Counted from the first letter of the stretch, positions 22,434-31,951 are shown. The stretch: 64,000 nt of DNA from Propionicimonas paludicola (GCF_002563675.1 NZ_PDJC01000001.1:3100001-3164000), one strand, 5' to 3'. Made by a program: numbers and translations. The notes: generated from the sequence alone by a model not told the origin.

Positions 22434-24908
22434 GTGGCAACAGGCGCGCAGCGCGGCGCGATGGCCGAGGAGCTCATCGATCGTGCCCGCTTCCCGCTGC
22501 TGGCCTGGGGGCTGGGCGAGCTGCGCTACGAGACCACCTCGCTGGGCCAGCGGGAGACGATCTTCGCGGTCGGCAACGGCTATCTGGGCCTGCGCGGCGA
22601 GGACGAAGAGGCCACCGCGGTTGAAGCCCCCGGCTGCTTCTTGAACGGCTTCCACGAGACCTGGCCGATCAAGCACGCCGAGGCCGCCTACGGCTTCGCC
22701 AAGACCGGCCAGACCATCATCAACGTGCCCGACGCCAAGCTGGTCCGGCTCAGCGTCGACGGCCAGACCCTCGACCCGGCCGAGGCGAGCAGCTACTCCC
22801 GGGTCCTCGACTTCCGCACCGGGGTGCTGCGCCGCGAGCTGAGCTGGCGTACGGCGTCCGGCAAGAATGTCCGGCTGCACTCATCCCGGCTGGTCAGCTT
22901 CGTCCGCCGGCACGTGGCCCAGGTGGTCTACGAGATCGAGGTGGACGCCGCCGCCGACGTGGTGGTCACCTCGGAGCTGCGCAATCGGGCCGACGGAATG
23001 CCGGCGGTCACCGAGGGGGCCGGCTTCGATCCGCGCCGGGCCGGTGGCTTCGGCCATCGCGTCCTGGTCACTGAACTCGTCGAGGAGGTCGGCGACCGAT
23101 GGTCGCTCGGCTGGCGAACCGCCAACTCCGGTCTCGGTCTGGCCGTTGGCGTCGCCCACCAGTTCGACTCGGCCAGCCCGGCCGACGTGGACGGCGCTGC
23201 CAGCGCTGACCACGCCGTCCGCAGCTGGCGGGTCCCGGCCGCGGCAGGTGAGCGGCTTCGGCTGGTGAAGTGGCTGAGCTACCACGACGGCCAGGCCGGT
23301 GTCCCGGTCGCCGGCCTGGCCGCGTCGGCGGCGTTCGACCTCGACCAGGCGCAGGCCGCCGGGGTGGACGCGCTGCTGGCCGAACAGGCCGCCTGGCTGA
23401 CCGGCTATTGGGCCGATGCGGACGTGGAGTTGCCCGGCCAGCCCGAGCTGCAGCAGGCCGTCCGCTGGTGTCTGTTCCAGCTGGCCCAAGCCGCGGGCCG
23501 GGCCGACGGACGCGGCATCGGCGCCAAGGGCGTGACCGGCTCTGGCTACGAGGGACACTACTTCTGGGATACCGAGATCTATCTGGTGCCGTTCCTGACC
23601 CACACCAACCCGGAGCTGGCCCGCCAGGTACTGCGGTTCCGACTCGGGCTGCTCGACTCGGCCCGACACCGAGCTCGTGAACTGGCCCAGCGGGGTGCCC
23701 TGTTCGCCTGGCGGACCATCAACGGCGACGAGGCCAGCGCCTACTACGCGGCCGGCACCGCGCAGTACCACATCAACGCCGACGTGGCCGATGCACTGGC
23801 CCGCTACGCCGCGGTGAACGCCGACCCGGAGTTCCTCACGGGTGAGGCGTTCGTGGTGCTGATCGAGACCGCGCGACTGTGGGCCGACCTCGGGTTCTTC
23901 CGGGACGGTGGCTTCCACCTGCACTCGGTGACCGGGCCGGACGAGTACAGCGCCGTGGTGAACAACAACCTCTACACCAACCTGATGGCCCGCAAGCATC
24001 TGCGGGTGGCCGCCGCCGCTGCCCGGCGGCTGGAGGCGTCCGACCCGCAGCGGTGGACGCAGGCCGTCGCCGAACTCGGCCTCGATGACGCCGAGGTGAA
24101 CGGCTGGCTGGCCGCCGCGGACGCCATGGTGGTGCCCTATCACGAGGGCTTCGGCGTCCATGCCCAGGACGCAGACTTCCTGACCCGCGCAGTGTGGGAT
24201 CTGGCCCACACCAGCGGTGACCAGCATCCATTGCTGCTGCACTACCACCCGCTGGTGATCTACCGGCACCAGGTGCTCAAGCAGGCCGACGCCGTGCTGG
24301 CCGCCTTCCTGGCCGGGGACGAGTTCACGCCTGCGCAACGCCGAGCCATCTTCGAGTACTACGACCCGATCACCACCGGGGACTCCACCTTGTCAGCGCT
24401 GGTGCAGTCGATCGTGGCGGCCGAGGTGGGCTACCCGCAGCGGGCCGTCGAACTGTTCGCAGAAGGCAGCTTCGTCGATCTGGCCGACCTGCACCACAAC
24501 ACCCGCGACGGCGTCCACATCGCCTCGGCCGGCGGGGTCTGGAATGCGCTGGTCTACGGCTTCGGCGGCCTGCGCGACCACGGCGGACGGATCAGCATCG
24601 ATCCTCGGCTGCCGGTCGGCTGGCCGGGCCTGCGGTTCAGCTTCCGGCTGGCCGGATCCCGGGTTCGCGCCGAGTTGACCACCGAGGAGCTGCAGCTGCG
24701 GCTGCTGGCCGGACCCGGCGGCGAGTTGCTGGTCTGCGGCCGGCCCTACCAGCTCACCGGCGAGTTGCGGATCCCCCTGGACGACCAGGGTCCCGAGCTG
24801 GCCCCGATCACCGGACGGCTGCCGTTGATCCACGGCCGACCGGCCACCACCGAACAGATCAGCCTGCAGTTGCCATTGCCGTCCATCAGCAAGGGAGACG
24901 CCGAATGA
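22434..24908 (+). CDS. GH65 family glycoside phosphorylase/hydrolase
   Basis: 824 aa from GTG 22434 (TTG 22431 and ATG 22461 are alternatives; GGGGGG stands just upstream of the first two). The GH65 order is present: N-terminal beta-sandwich with YETTSLGQRETIFAVGNGYLGLRG, (alpha/alpha)6 catalytic barrel, C-terminal beta domain. The general-acid Glu lies in VTGPDEYSAVVNNN (near residue 505), and VLKQADAV resembles the phosphorylase phosphate-site region. Family members cleave maltose, trehalose or kojibiose with phosphate, giving beta-glucose 1-phosphate. Specificity is undecided, and no beta-phosphoglucomutase gene is in the window. Confidence 0.9.
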   Translation: MATGAQRGAMAEELIDRARFPLLAWGLGELRYETTSLGQRETIFAVGNGYLGLRGEDEEATAVEAPGCFLNGFHETWPIKHAEAAYGFAKTGQTIINVPDAKLVRLSVDGQTLDPAEASSYSRVLDFRTGVLRRELSWRTASGKNVRLHSSRLVSFVRRHVAQVVYEIEVDAAADVVVTSELRNRADGMPAVTEGAGFDPRRAGGFGHRVLVTELVEEVGDRWSLGWRTANSGLGLAVGVAHQFDSASPADVDGAASADHAVRSWRVPAAAGERLRLVKWLSYHDGQAGVPVAGLAASAAFDLDQAQAAGVDALLAEQAAWLTGYWADADVELPGQPELQQAVRWCLFQLAQAAGRADGRGIGAKGVTGSGYEGHYFWDTEIYLVPFLTHTNPELARQVLRFRLGLLDSARHRARELAQRGALFAWRTINGDEASAYYAAGTAQYHINADVADALARYAAVNADPEFLTGEAFVVLIETARLWADLGFFRDGGFHLHSVTGPDEYSAVVNNNLYTNLMARKHLRVAAAAARRLEASDPQRWTQAVAELGLDDAEVNGWLAAADAMVVPYHEGFGVHAQDADFLTRAVWDLAHTSGDQHPLLLHYHPLVIYRHQVLKQADAVLAAFLAGDEFTPAQRRAIFEYYDPITTGDSTLSALVQSIVAAEVGYPQRAVELFAEGSFVDLADLHHNTRDGVHIASAGGVWNALVYGFGGLRDHGGRISIDPRLPVGWPGLRFSFRLAGSRVRAELTTEELQLRLLAGPGGELLVCGRPYQLTGELRIPLDDQGPELAPITGRLPLIHGRPATTEQISLQLPLPSISKGDAE

Positions 24909-25354
24909 ACCAGACCACGACCGTCCGCGCCGCACTGAGCTGGTTGGCGATCGCCGGCCCGTCACCGTGGCACCGCTTCCAGCTCGGCACCGCGCTCGGG
25001 CTGCGTCCGGTGTTCCTACTGACCGGGCCGTCGGCGCAGGGTGGACGGGCTCCGCTGCTGCGCACCGACGACCAACTGCGCACCTGGGCCTACGCGTTCA
25101 GCCAGGCCGGACGCCCGGAGCGGGCCGGCTGGCTGGCCGAGCTGCGCGCCACCCGGCTGCGCTCCCAGCTGGGCGTCGACCTGCTCGCCTGGGCCGAGCG
25201 GTACGGGGTGGGTGTGGTGCTGGACGAGGGCACCCCGCTGCGCTTCGCGATCCCGGCCGAACAGGTCCAGGCCTACCGGGTGGCCGCCGAGTACACCGGC
25301 ATCGCCGCGGCCCGAGGGCTGGCCGGCGCCGAGCCGCTGCAGCGTTCGGCCTAG
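24905..25354 (+). CDS. Unknown protein between two GH65 genes
   Basis: 149 aa, starting inside the stop of the first GH65 gene (ATGA overlap), so translated with it. The N-terminus, ALSWLAIAGPSPWHRFQLGTAL, is moderately hydrophobic without a clear transmembrane helix; the rest is Arg/Leu/Ala-rich with a predicted helix-rich composition. No family is recognised. Sharing an operon with GH65 enzymes suggests a role in disaccharide metabolism, but nothing in the chain shows which. Confidence 0.65.
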   Translation: MNQTTTVRAALSWLAIAGPSPWHRFQLGTALGLRPVFLLTGPSAQGGRAPLLRTDDQLRTWAYAFSQAGRPERAGWLAELRATRLRSQLGVDLLAWAERYGVGVVLDEGTPLRFAIPAEQVQAYRVAAEYTGIAAARGLAGAEPLQRSA

Positions 25355-25435
25355 TCGTCCGCGTCTGGTTGGCCGAGGGAGGCTCGGGTAGCCTCATCGG
25401 ATACCGCAACTCCACGACGCAGCGCGGGAGGCAGG

Positions 25436-27622
25436 ATGGACGCCACGGACCAGCCGGCACCCGGCTGGACGCTGGACGAGGCGGAGTTCCACGCGTCCGG
25501 GCAGCATCACGGCGAGACCATCTTCACCATCGGCAACGGTCAGCAGTGCCTGCGCGGCGGCTTCGAAGAGGGCTATCCGGGCGAGCGAACCGCCGGCTTC
25601 GCGCACCGACTGTGGGACGCGGTCCCGGTCTTCGGCGAGGAACTGGCCGCCCTGCCGCGATGGTGGGGAGTGCAGCTGTGGGCCGGGGAACAGCCGATCC
25701 GACTCGACACCGGCCGGATCGAGGACTACCGGCGCAGCCTGGACCTGCGCACCGGCGTGCTGTCTCGCAGCTACCGCTGGCAGGGACCGGACGGGGCCGC
25801 GGCCGAGCTGAGCTGGCAGCGGTTCATCGACTTCAGCCGTCCGCAGCTGGCCGTGATCCGGCTGACGGTGCGGGCGCTGACCCCGCTGCCGCTGCGCGCT
25901 TGGGCCGGATTGTCGGCGGCCGTGGAGAACTCCGGTCTGGTCCACTGGGCGCCGGTCGGGCAGCAGGTGAGCGGCAACCGGGCCGAGCTGGCCGTCCGCA
26001 CCCGAACAAGCGGCATCACCCTGGGCTGCGTGGCCGAGCTGAGCTGTCGGGTGCCGTCCGGCGAGGTCGAGGGAGTCGGCCTGGAGCAGACCGGTGAGCC
26101 GACCCTCGAGTACCGCGCCGAGCTGGCACGTGGTGAGGAGTTGCAGCTGACCAAGTACGTGGCGCTGGTGCCCGAGTTCGAGGCCGAGCAGCCGCTGGTC
26201 GCCGCGCGGGAGCTTGCCGCTCAGGCCGTCCACTTCGGTTGGGTCGGGCTGCGTTCATCCAGCGATGCCGCCTGGGCCCAGGTCTGGGAGGCCTGCGACA
26301 TCGAGATCGACGGCGATCCGGAGGCCCAGCTGGCAATCCGGTTCGCGCTCTTCCAGTTGAACATCGCGGTACCCCGGTTCACCGACCGGGCCAGCCTGGG
26401 CGCCAAGACGCTCAGCGGCCTGGGCTATCGGCATCACGTCTTCTGGGACACCGAGATCTTCATGCTGCCGGTGTTCAGCTTCACTCAGCCCGAGCTGGCC
26501 GCGAACCTGCTGCGCTACCGCTGGCACGGGCTGGACGGGGCCCGGCGCAAGGCGGCCGAGGCCGGACGCCGCGGCGCCCAGTTCCCGTGGGAGTCGGCGG
26601 CCACCGGCGAGGAGGTCACGCCGCGCTGGATTCCCGATCCCGACCACCCCGGACGCCAGGTGCCGGTGCTCAGCGGCGACCGGGAGCTGCACGTCACCGC
26701 CGATGTCGGCTATGCGGCCTGGCAGTACTGGCAGGTCACCAACGACCAGCAGTTCCTGCTCGACTACGGCGCCGAACTGATCCTCGACGGTGCCCAGTTC
26801 TGGGCTTCGGCCGCGGTGGCCGAGCCGGACGGGCACTACCACCTGCGGCAGGTGATCGGGCCGGACGAGTACCACGAAGTCGTCGATGACAACGCCTTCA
26901 CCAACCAGCTGGCGGCCTGGCATCTGCACGCGGCCGGGGCTCTGGCGGCCTGGCTGGCCGAGCATCAGCCCCAGCACTGGGCCCGGCTGTGCGCCGAGCT
27001 CGGCCTGGACGCCGCCGAACTCGCCCACTGGCTCGAGGTGGCCGCCGGCCTGTACGTCCCGTTCGAACCGGAGAGTGGGCTGATCGAGCAGTTCGCCGGC
27101 TACTTCGACCTCGACGAGCTCCCCGAGGCGCTGCTCCAGCCCAACCGGACGGTGTCGTGGCAGCGGCTGCTCGGCTTCGAGGAGGTGCAGCGGACCCGCG
27201 CCATCAAGCAGCCGGACGTGCTGATGCTGGCCCACCTGCTGCCCGAGCTGTTCACCGCCGAGCAACTAAGAGCCAACCAGGCCTTCTACGATCTGCGCAC
27301 CGACCACGAGTACGGCTCCAGCCTCGGTCCGGCGATCAGTTCGGTGGTGGCGGCCCGGGCCGGGGAGATCGAGTTGGCCTACGTCCACTTCCTCCGGGCC
27401 GCCCGGACGGATCTGGCCGATGCCCGCGGCAATGCCGACGACGGGATCCACGGGGCGGCGGCCGGCGGCCTGTGGCAGGCCGTGGTGTTCGGCTTCGCCG
27501 GCTTCGAGCTGACCGCCGACGGCTGGCGGACGCGTCCGCGGCTACCCCACACGTGGCGTCGGCTGGCCATCAACCTGACCGTCCGCGGCCGTCGGGAGCG
27601 GATCGAGATCCCGCGTCCCTAG
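25436..27622 (+). CDS. Second GH65 family glycoside phosphorylase/hydrolase
   Basis: 728 aa. ATG 25436 follows GGGAGGCAGG. N-terminal sandwich contains GQHHGETIFTIGNGQQCLRGG; the barrel has the catalytic Glu in VIGPDEYHEVVDDN (about residue 478) and IKQPDVLMLAHLLPE. The C-terminal sheet domain is shorter than in the first GH65. Only modestly similar to the first copy, so different linkages or a sequential pathway are likely. Eighty-two bases separate it from the unknown gene; it may share the LacI-controlled transcript or have its own promoter. Confidence 0.9.
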   Translation: MDATDQPAPGWTLDEAEFHASGQHHGETIFTIGNGQQCLRGGFEEGYPGERTAGFAHRLWDAVPVFGEELAALPRWWGVQLWAGEQPIRLDTGRIEDYRRSLDLRTGVLSRSYRWQGPDGAAAELSWQRFIDFSRPQLAVIRLTVRALTPLPLRAWAGLSAAVENSGLVHWAPVGQQVSGNRAELAVRTRTSGITLGCVAELSCRVPSGEVEGVGLEQTGEPTLEYRAELARGEELQLTKYVALVPEFEAEQPLVAARELAAQAVHFGWVGLRSSSDAAWAQVWEACDIEIDGDPEAQLAIRFALFQLNIAVPRFTDRASLGAKTLSGLGYRHHVFWDTEIFMLPVFSFTQPELAANLLRYRWHGLDGARRKAAEAGRRGAQFPWESAATGEEVTPRWIPDPDHPGRQVPVLSGDRELHVTADVGYAAWQYWQVTNDQQFLLDYGAELILDGAQFWASAAVAEPDGHYHLRQVIGPDEYHEVVDDNAFTNQLAAWHLHAAGALAAWLAEHQPQHWARLCAELGLDAAELAHWLEVAAGLYVPFEPESGLIEQFAGYFDLDELPEALLQPNRTVSWQRLLGFEEVQRTRAIKQPDVLMLAHLLPELFTAEQLRANQAFYDLRTDHEYGSSLGPAISSVVAARAGEIELAYVHFLRAARTDLADARGNADDGIHGAAAGGLWQAVVFGFAGFELTADGWRTRPRLPHTWRRLAINLTVRGRRERIEIPRP

Positions 27623-27633
27623 CTCGACTTCGG

Positions 27634-28098
27634 CTAGGCCGAGGACGTCGGCAGTTCGGGAAGCTCGGAGGAGAGTGCCGCGCCGAGTTCGTCTTCGGTG
27701 ACCTCGAGCTCGCCGAGGCCGAGTTCGGCCGCCCGGCGCTTCACGACGTCCACGGCCACGGCCAAGCCGTACACCCGACGCATCGACAAAGCCACCTTGC
27801 GGGTCTCCGGATCGGCGAGGGCCCGCTCCAACACCGAACCGGCGACGATCGCGGCGACCGGGGGCTGCTCGAACGGCTCGGCCGGGGCCGGCGCGAGACT
27901 CGGGAGACCCTGGCTGACCAGACCAATCAGCGTGGCGACCTGAGTCGCCGTCTGGTCATGCTTGCGGCTCAGCTCTTCCAGCGCCTTGGTCAGGCTGTAG
28001 AGCCCGACAAGAACGATGATCGGGAAGACGATCATGAAGAAGACCGTCCAGATGAAGGTCACCAAGGACCAAATTCTCATCCACGCGTCGTCGTCCAT
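27634..28098 (-). CDS. Small membrane protein with cytosolic helical domain
   Basis: 154 aa from ATG 28098, with GGAGG 5 bases upstream. One long hydrophobic segment near the N-terminus (SLVTFIWTVFFMIVFPIIVL), then a coiled-coil-like helix (ALEELSRKHDQTATQVATL), a Pro-rich linker, and an acidic tail (ELEVTEDELGAAL). Same plan as the 59-aa product encoded upstream. Function unknown; converges with the second GH65 gene. Confidence 0.65.
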   Translation of the reverse strand: MDDDAWMRIWSLVTFIWTVFFMIVFPIIVLVGLYSLTKALEELSRKHDQTATQVATLIGLVSQGLPSLAPAPAEPFEQPPVAAIVAGSVLERALADPETRKVALSMRRVYGLAVAVDVVKRRAAELGLGELEVTEDELGAALSSELPELPTSSA

Positions 28099-28245
28099 GG
28101 CTGCCTCCACCTGCCGGGTATGGCCGCAGGCTAGCTGCGGTGCTCCCGGCGGGAGGTGGCTTTCGGGAAAGTCGGCCGATCCGTCCGGGAATCGTCCGAC
28201 AGCCGAGCTTGTCGAAGCCCTGCGGGAACTCCGGAGTGAGGGCGG

Positions 28246-28425
28246 CTAGCGCTGCTGCTTGCTCAGCTTGAGCATCTGCCGGTAGGTCTCGGACTGTTGC
28301 TTGGCAACGTCCTTGAGTCGGAGGTGGATGCTGATCAGCAGCCCGAGGGCGACGAACGGGAACACGATCTGGAACAAGCCCCACACCGCTGCGATGAATG
28401 CGGCAAAACTCGGGTCGTCGGTCAT
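28246..28425 (-). CDS. 59-aa single-pass membrane protein
   Basis: A short gene: ATG 28425 preceded by GGAGG and an 8-base spacer, TAG stop at 28246-28248. An acidic start (MTDDPSF), one transmembrane helix (about 8-32), then a charged helix rich in Lys and Gln (KQQSETYRQMLKLSKQQR). It resembles the N-terminal part of the neighbouring 154-aa protein and is probably its paralogue or partner. No known family. Confidence 0.65.
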   Translation of the reverse strand: MTDDPSFAAFIAAVWGLFQIVFPFVALGLLISIHLRLKDVAKQQSETYRQMLKLSKQQR

Positions 28426-28588
28426 TGTGAGCGCCTCCGTGTCTCTGGCCGGCCTGTGATCGGCAGGCTACTGCGACCGGTCGACGTGTCGGGCGTCTGG
28501 TGAGGGATGGCCGGGAATCGTCCGATGGGTCCCTTCGGCAGGCTCAGAGACCGGGGCCGGGCTCAGCGACCGGAGCCAGGCAAGCAGA

Positions 28589-28618
28589 AAGCCGACGAAC
28601 CAGGAGGTTCGCCGGCTT
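28589..28618 (-). terminator. Intrinsic terminator after tRNA-Ser
   Basis: Arms 28589-28601 and 28606-28618 form a 13-bp stem with a 4-base loop; on the minus strand the stem is followed by TTTCTG. It lies about 20 bases beyond the tRNA 3' end. Confidence 0.8.
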
Positions 28619-28637
28619 CAGGTGGTCTCAGACCAGT

Positions 28638-28725
28638 TGGCGGTGGCGGAGGGATTTGAACCCTCGGAGGGTTGCCCCTCACGCGCTTTCGAGGCGCGCT
28701 CTTTCGGCCGCTCAGACACGCCACC
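28638..28725 (-). tRNA. tRNA-Ser (CGA)
   Basis: 88 nt including encoded CCA. The acceptor stem GGTGGCG pairs with CGCCACC, followed by G discriminator. The anticodon loop reads CTCGAAA (anticodon CGA, codon UCG); the long variable arm GAGGGGCAACCCTC marks a class II serine tRNA; the T loop is GGTTCAAATCC. An intrinsic terminator follows. Confidence 0.97.
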
Positions 28726-28786
28726 GCGGGAGAGTGTACCCAGCCAGGTGCCGCGCGATCCAATCGCGGGTTGCCGGTGGACCGGC

Positions 28787-29239
28787 TCAGCGGTGAGCGT
28801 CGAAGAAGTCGCGCAGCAGTCGGCTGCTGGCCTCTGCGTCGATCCCGGCGACCACCTCGACCCGATGGTTCAGCCGCGGGTCGCGGATCACGTCCCACAG
28901 GGACGACACCGCACCGGCCTTCTCGTCGAAAGCACCGAACACCAGGCGTTCCACCCGGGACGCGACGATGGCGCCGGCACACATCGTGCACGGTTCCAAG
29001 GTCACCACCAGGGTGCAGCCGTCCAGTCGCCAACTGCCCACGGCGTCCGCCGCCCGACGCAACGCGACCACCTCGGCATGTGCGGTCGGGTCGCCGGTCA
29101 GCTCCCGCTCATTGACCCCGGACGCGATCAGCGCACCGGAGGCGTCCAGCACCACGGCACCGACCGGGACGTCGCCATGAACCGGCGCTGCAGCGGCCAA
29201 CTCCAGCGCCTGCGCCATGGCGGGCTGCCAGCGGTTCAC
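28787..29239 (-). CDS. tadA: tRNA adenosine(34) deaminase TadA
   Basis: 150 aa. Zinc site and catalytic Glu are present: H54-A-E56 and P-C84-TM-C87. The chain forms a cytidine-deaminase fold homodimer and converts A34 of tRNA-Arg(ACG) to inosine. GTG 29239 overlaps the stop of the preceding gene, which encodes its usual actinobacterial partner. ATG at 29218 is an alternative start. Length is typical. Confidence 0.95.
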   Translation of the reverse strand: MNRWQPAMAQALELAAAAPVHGDVPVGAVVLDASGALIASGVNERELTGDPTAHAEVVALRRAADAVGSWRLDGCTLVVTLEPCTMCAGAIVASRVERLVFGAFDEKAGAVSSLWDVIRDPRLNHRVEVVAGIDAEASSRLLRDFFDAHR

Positions 29240-29868
29240 TCGAAGGTGGCCAGCGCCTTGGTGAACTCCGGACCGAACTTGATCCGGGTCGCGATCTGCT
29301 CGACCAGAGTGGCCGAATCCTCCTCGTAGTCCTCGGCGAGGGCTTCGAGTTCGAAGTCGTGCAGGCCCAGGTCGGCCAGGATGTCCAGATCGCCGACCGG
29401 GAAGCCGTCGTCCTCGGAATCCTCATCGGGCAGCTCGGCGCCGAGGAAGTCCACGACGTCCCTTGCCAGCGGCCAGTCGGTGGCCGCGACGATGTCGGAG
29501 CAGAGCACCTGGACGTGCTTGCCGCGGACTCGGACGATCACGAACACCTCGGAGGCGATCGAGACCAAGCCGAGGGCACCGCCGTCGCCGGGCATTCGGC
29601 GCAGCTGGGTGATCAGGGCCTCGAGGTCGTTGGCCAGGTCGAGCTCCAGTGGCAGCGCCACCGCCTGGCCGTCCTCGCGGTACAGCGCGATCACCAAATC
29701 GATGTCGTCTTCGGTGGCGTCGTCGGGGTAGTCCTCATCGTCGACGTCATCCTCGTCATCCTCGTCGTCAAGGTCATCGACAACGATCACCTCATCGAGG
29801 TCATCCAGCCCGGGACGGTCGTCGCCACGGTTGGGCAGTTCGAACTCCACATCGTCCGACGTGCTCAC
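29236..29868 (-). CDS. tRNA adenosine deaminase-associated protein
   Basis: 210 aa, very acidic. The first 55 residues hold a run of Asp/Glu ([11 protein letters not shown]), followed by a conserved domain with [20 protein letters not shown] and [25 protein letters not shown]. This is the actinobacterial family found next to tadA. Its function has not been shown; the coupling (4-base overlap) suggests interaction with, or control of, the deaminase. A purine-rich RBS precedes the start. Confidence 0.88.
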   Translation of the reverse strand: MSTSDDVEFELPNRGDDRPGLDDLDEVIVVDDLDDEDDEDDVDDEDYPDDATEDDIDLVIALYREDGQAVALPLELDLANDLEALITQLRRMPGDGGALGLVSIASEVFVIVRVRGKHVQVLCSDIVAATDWPLARDVVDFLGAELPDEDSEDDGFPVGDLDILADLGLHDFELEALAEDYEEDSATLVEQIATRIKFGPEFTKALATFE

Positions 29869-29982
29869 CCCAGCCTCCTTCTCCTTGGCCCTGCGAGGAC
29901 TTCCATCGTCGCAGATAACCGCCGAGCTGGCACAGTCCGGTCAGTGCAAATCCGTCCGCCCGGGTGTGGGAAGGTTGCTCCC

Positions 29983-30624
29983 GTGGAACTTCGTGTCATC
30001 GAACATCCCTTGGTCACCGCCAAGATCACTCTGCTGCGCGACGAGAACACCTCCAGCGCCACCTTCCGCCAACTCGTCGAAGAGCTGGTCACCCTGCTCG
30101 CCTACGAGGCCACCCGCGAGGTGCGCGTCGAGCCGGTGCAGGTCAAGACGCCGGTCACCGTCACCACCGGCGTGGAGCTCACCCGTCCCCGTCCGCTGGT
30201 CGTGCCGATCCTGCGGGCCGGCCTGGGCATGCTGGAAGGGATGATGCGGCTGATGCCGACCGCTGAGGTCGGCTTCGTCGGCATGGTTCGCGACGAGGAG
30301 ACCCTGCAGCCCTTCACCTACGCCGAGCGGCTGCCCAAGGATCTGTCCGGACGCCAGTGCTACGTGCTGGACCCGATGCTGGCCACCGGTGGCTCGCTGG
30401 GCGGCACCGTCCAGTTCCTGGTGGACCGCGGCGCCGACCACATCACCTGCATCTGCCTGATCGCCGCGCCGGAGGGCGTCGAGCGGATGCGCGAGCTGGT
30501 CGACCCGATCGGCGTCCCGTGCACTCTTGTCTGCGCGGCCCTGGACGAGCGGCTCAACGAGGTCGGCTACATCGTGCCCGGCCTGGGCGACGCCGGCGAC
30601 CGCCTGTACGGCCTGGCCCAGTAG
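29983..30624 (+). CDS. upp: Uracil phosphoribosyltransferase
   Basis: 213 aa from GTG 29983 (product [20 protein letters not shown]), which matches the normal Upp beginning; the frame open far upstream overlaps the gene on the other strand and is not real. Converts uracil and PRPP to UMP (pyrimidine salvage). The PRPP loop is [15 protein letters not shown] and the uracil-binding end is [19 protein letters not shown]. Divergent from the deaminase-associated gene. Confidence 0.96.
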   Translation: MELRVIEHPLVTAKITLLRDENTSSATFRQLVEELVTLLAYEATREVRVEPVQVKTPVTVTTGVELTRPRPLVVPILRAGLGMLEGMMRLMPTAEVGFVGMVRDEETLQPFTYAERLPKDLSGRQCYVLDPMLATGGSLGGTVQFLVDRGADHITCICLIAAPEGVERMRELVDPIGVPCTLVCAALDERLNEVGYIVPGLGDAGDRLYGLAQ

Positions 30625-30703
30625 CGCTCATCCGCGACGCATCCCCTGCTCGGTAGGGGCGCGGAGGAGCCTTTGCGGTTGCCGCACGGAGCGGCTTCGG
30701 CCA

Positions 30704-30709
30704 TAGGGT
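30704..30709 (+). promoter_or_regulatory. -10 box of leaderless gene at 30716
   Basis: TAGGGT followed by 6 bases and the ATG. Confidence 0.6.
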
Positions 30710-30715
30710 TGGTGC

Positions 30716-31372
30716 ATGGAGCTTTCCGAGATTTGGCCGCCGTTTGGGCTGCGCATTGAAGCAGGTCCGCTGGTCCTGCGTCCGATCACCGACGATGTGA
30801 TGCCGGCGCTGGTCGACCTTGCTCTCGGAGGCGTCCACGAGCCGGATCGGATGCCCTTCTTCGTGCCCTGGACCGACGCTCCGCCGGATCGGCTGCCGGC
30901 CAACTACGTCCAGTACCAGTGGGGACGGCGCGCTTCCTGGACCCGGGAGCACTGGGGCCTGGAGTTGGCCGTCGAGTACGAGGGCAGGATCGTCGGAACC
31001 CAGGGCATCACCACCGAGGACTACCTGATCACCCGGACGGGTGAAACCGGCTCCTGGCTGGGCCGCGCCCACCACGGGCAGGGAATCGGCACCAAGATGC
31101 GGCAGGCGATCTGCGCCTTCGTCTTCGACTATCTGGACGCCGAGGAGATCACCTCGGCCGCCTTCGCCGACAACCCGGCGTCGAATGCGGTGAGCCGCAA
31201 GGTCGGCTACCAGCCGAACGGCCTGATGCGGAAGACCCGACGGCCCGAGGAGTGGCACGGCTCGCAGCAGTGGCTGCTGACCCCGTCCCGATTCGTTCGT
31301 GGTGAGCCGATTCGGGTGGCCGGGGCGCAGGCCTTCCGCGAGTTCATCGGCCTGGAGTCACGGGTCGGCTGA
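30716..31372 (+). CDS. GNAT-family N-acetyltransferase, RimJ/RimL-like
   Basis: 218 aa. The acetyl-CoA site motif is present in a variant form: SWLGRAHHGQGIGTKMRQAIC, followed by the FADNPASNAVSRKVGYQPNG segment typical of the RimJ/RimL group. N-terminal LRPITDDVMPALVDLA is also usual. Substrate, whether a protein N-terminus or a small amine, cannot be told. Leaderless transcript predicted; monocistronic and convergent with the YbaK-like gene. Confidence 0.88.
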   Translation: MELSEIWPPFGLRIEAGPLVLRPITDDVMPALVDLALGGVHEPDRMPFFVPWTDAPPDRLPANYVQYQWGRRASWTREHWGLELAVEYEGRIVGTQGITTEDYLITRTGETGSWLGRAHHGQGIGTKMRQAICAFVFDYLDAEEITSAAFADNPASNAVSRKVGYQPNGLMRKTRRPEEWHGSQQWLLTPSRFVRGEPIRVAGAQAFREFIGLESRVG

Positions 31373-31408
31373 GCCTTCTGCGGCCCTGTGCCGCGCTGTC
31401 GGCTGGGC

Positions 31409-31939
31409 CTAGATGGCGCGAGCCAGGCCTTCGATCCGCTCGGCACCGGGCAGAGTGACCAGCGCCGGGCCAGGGACGACCAACTTGGCGGCCCGGATCC
31501 CGGCACCGATGCAGACCACCGGCGAGTCGGCCACAGCCGCGTCCAGCCAGATCGGCCAGCTCTCCGGCAGTCCCACCGGAGTGATCCCGCCGTACTCCAT
31601 GCCCGACTCGGCCACGGCCACCTCCATGGGCGCGAACGAGGCCTTGCGGACGTCCAAGCGCCGCTTGACCAGGCCGTTCACATCGACCCGGCGGTGCGCC
31701 AAGGTCAGGCAGCAGGCCCGGCGTTCGGTGCCGTCGCGGCGTCCGGAGACCAGCACGGCGTTGCCCATCACGTCCATGGGCAGGTCGTAGACCGCACACA
31801 GCGTCTCGGTGTCGGAGTGGGCCGGATCGATCTCGAAGACCAAGGCCTCAGGGAGGTAGGCGCGCACGGCGGCGATCACCGCAGGCGGCAAGAGGTCGGG
31901 ACGGTCAATGGCGGGCTGCGGCTTCAGGCGGGCGAACAC
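31409..31939 (-). CDS. YbaK/ProX-type aminoacyl-tRNA deacylase-like protein
   Basis: 176 aa of the YbaK/EbsC editing domain. Conserved features are VMGNAVLVSG, the central LTLAHRRVDVNGLVKRRL with the family's basic residues, and YGGITPVGLPESWPIWLD. Members hydrolyse mischarged aminoacyl-tRNAs in trans (Cys-tRNA-Pro, Ala-tRNA-Pro). Specificity is unknown. Leaderless GTG start. Confidence 0.85.
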   Translation of the reverse strand: MFARLKPQPAIDRPDLLPPAVIAAVRAYLPEALVFEIDPAHSDTETLCAVYDLPMDVMGNAVLVSGRRDGTERRACCLTLAHRRVDVNGLVKRRLDVRKASFAPMEVAVAESGMEYGGITPVGLPESWPIWLDAAVADSPVVCIGAGIRAAKLVVPGPALVTLPGAERIEGLARAI

Positions 31940-31945
31940 GCTGTC

Positions 31946-31951
31946 AGCCTA
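31946..31951 (-). promoter_or_regulatory. -10 box of the YbaK-like gene
   Basis: TAGGCT on the minus strand, 6 bases before the GTG start. Confidence 0.6.

Noticed and set aside
22881-24338. 485-aa minus-strand frame opposite the first GH65 gene
   Set aside because: Antisense shadow of a conserved enzyme in G+C-rich DNA; composition is Gly/His/Arg-rich without any motif.
28638-28725. tRNA-Ser as an integration site for a mobile element
   Set aside because: No integrase, no repeated 3' end of the tRNA and no change in gene character on either side.
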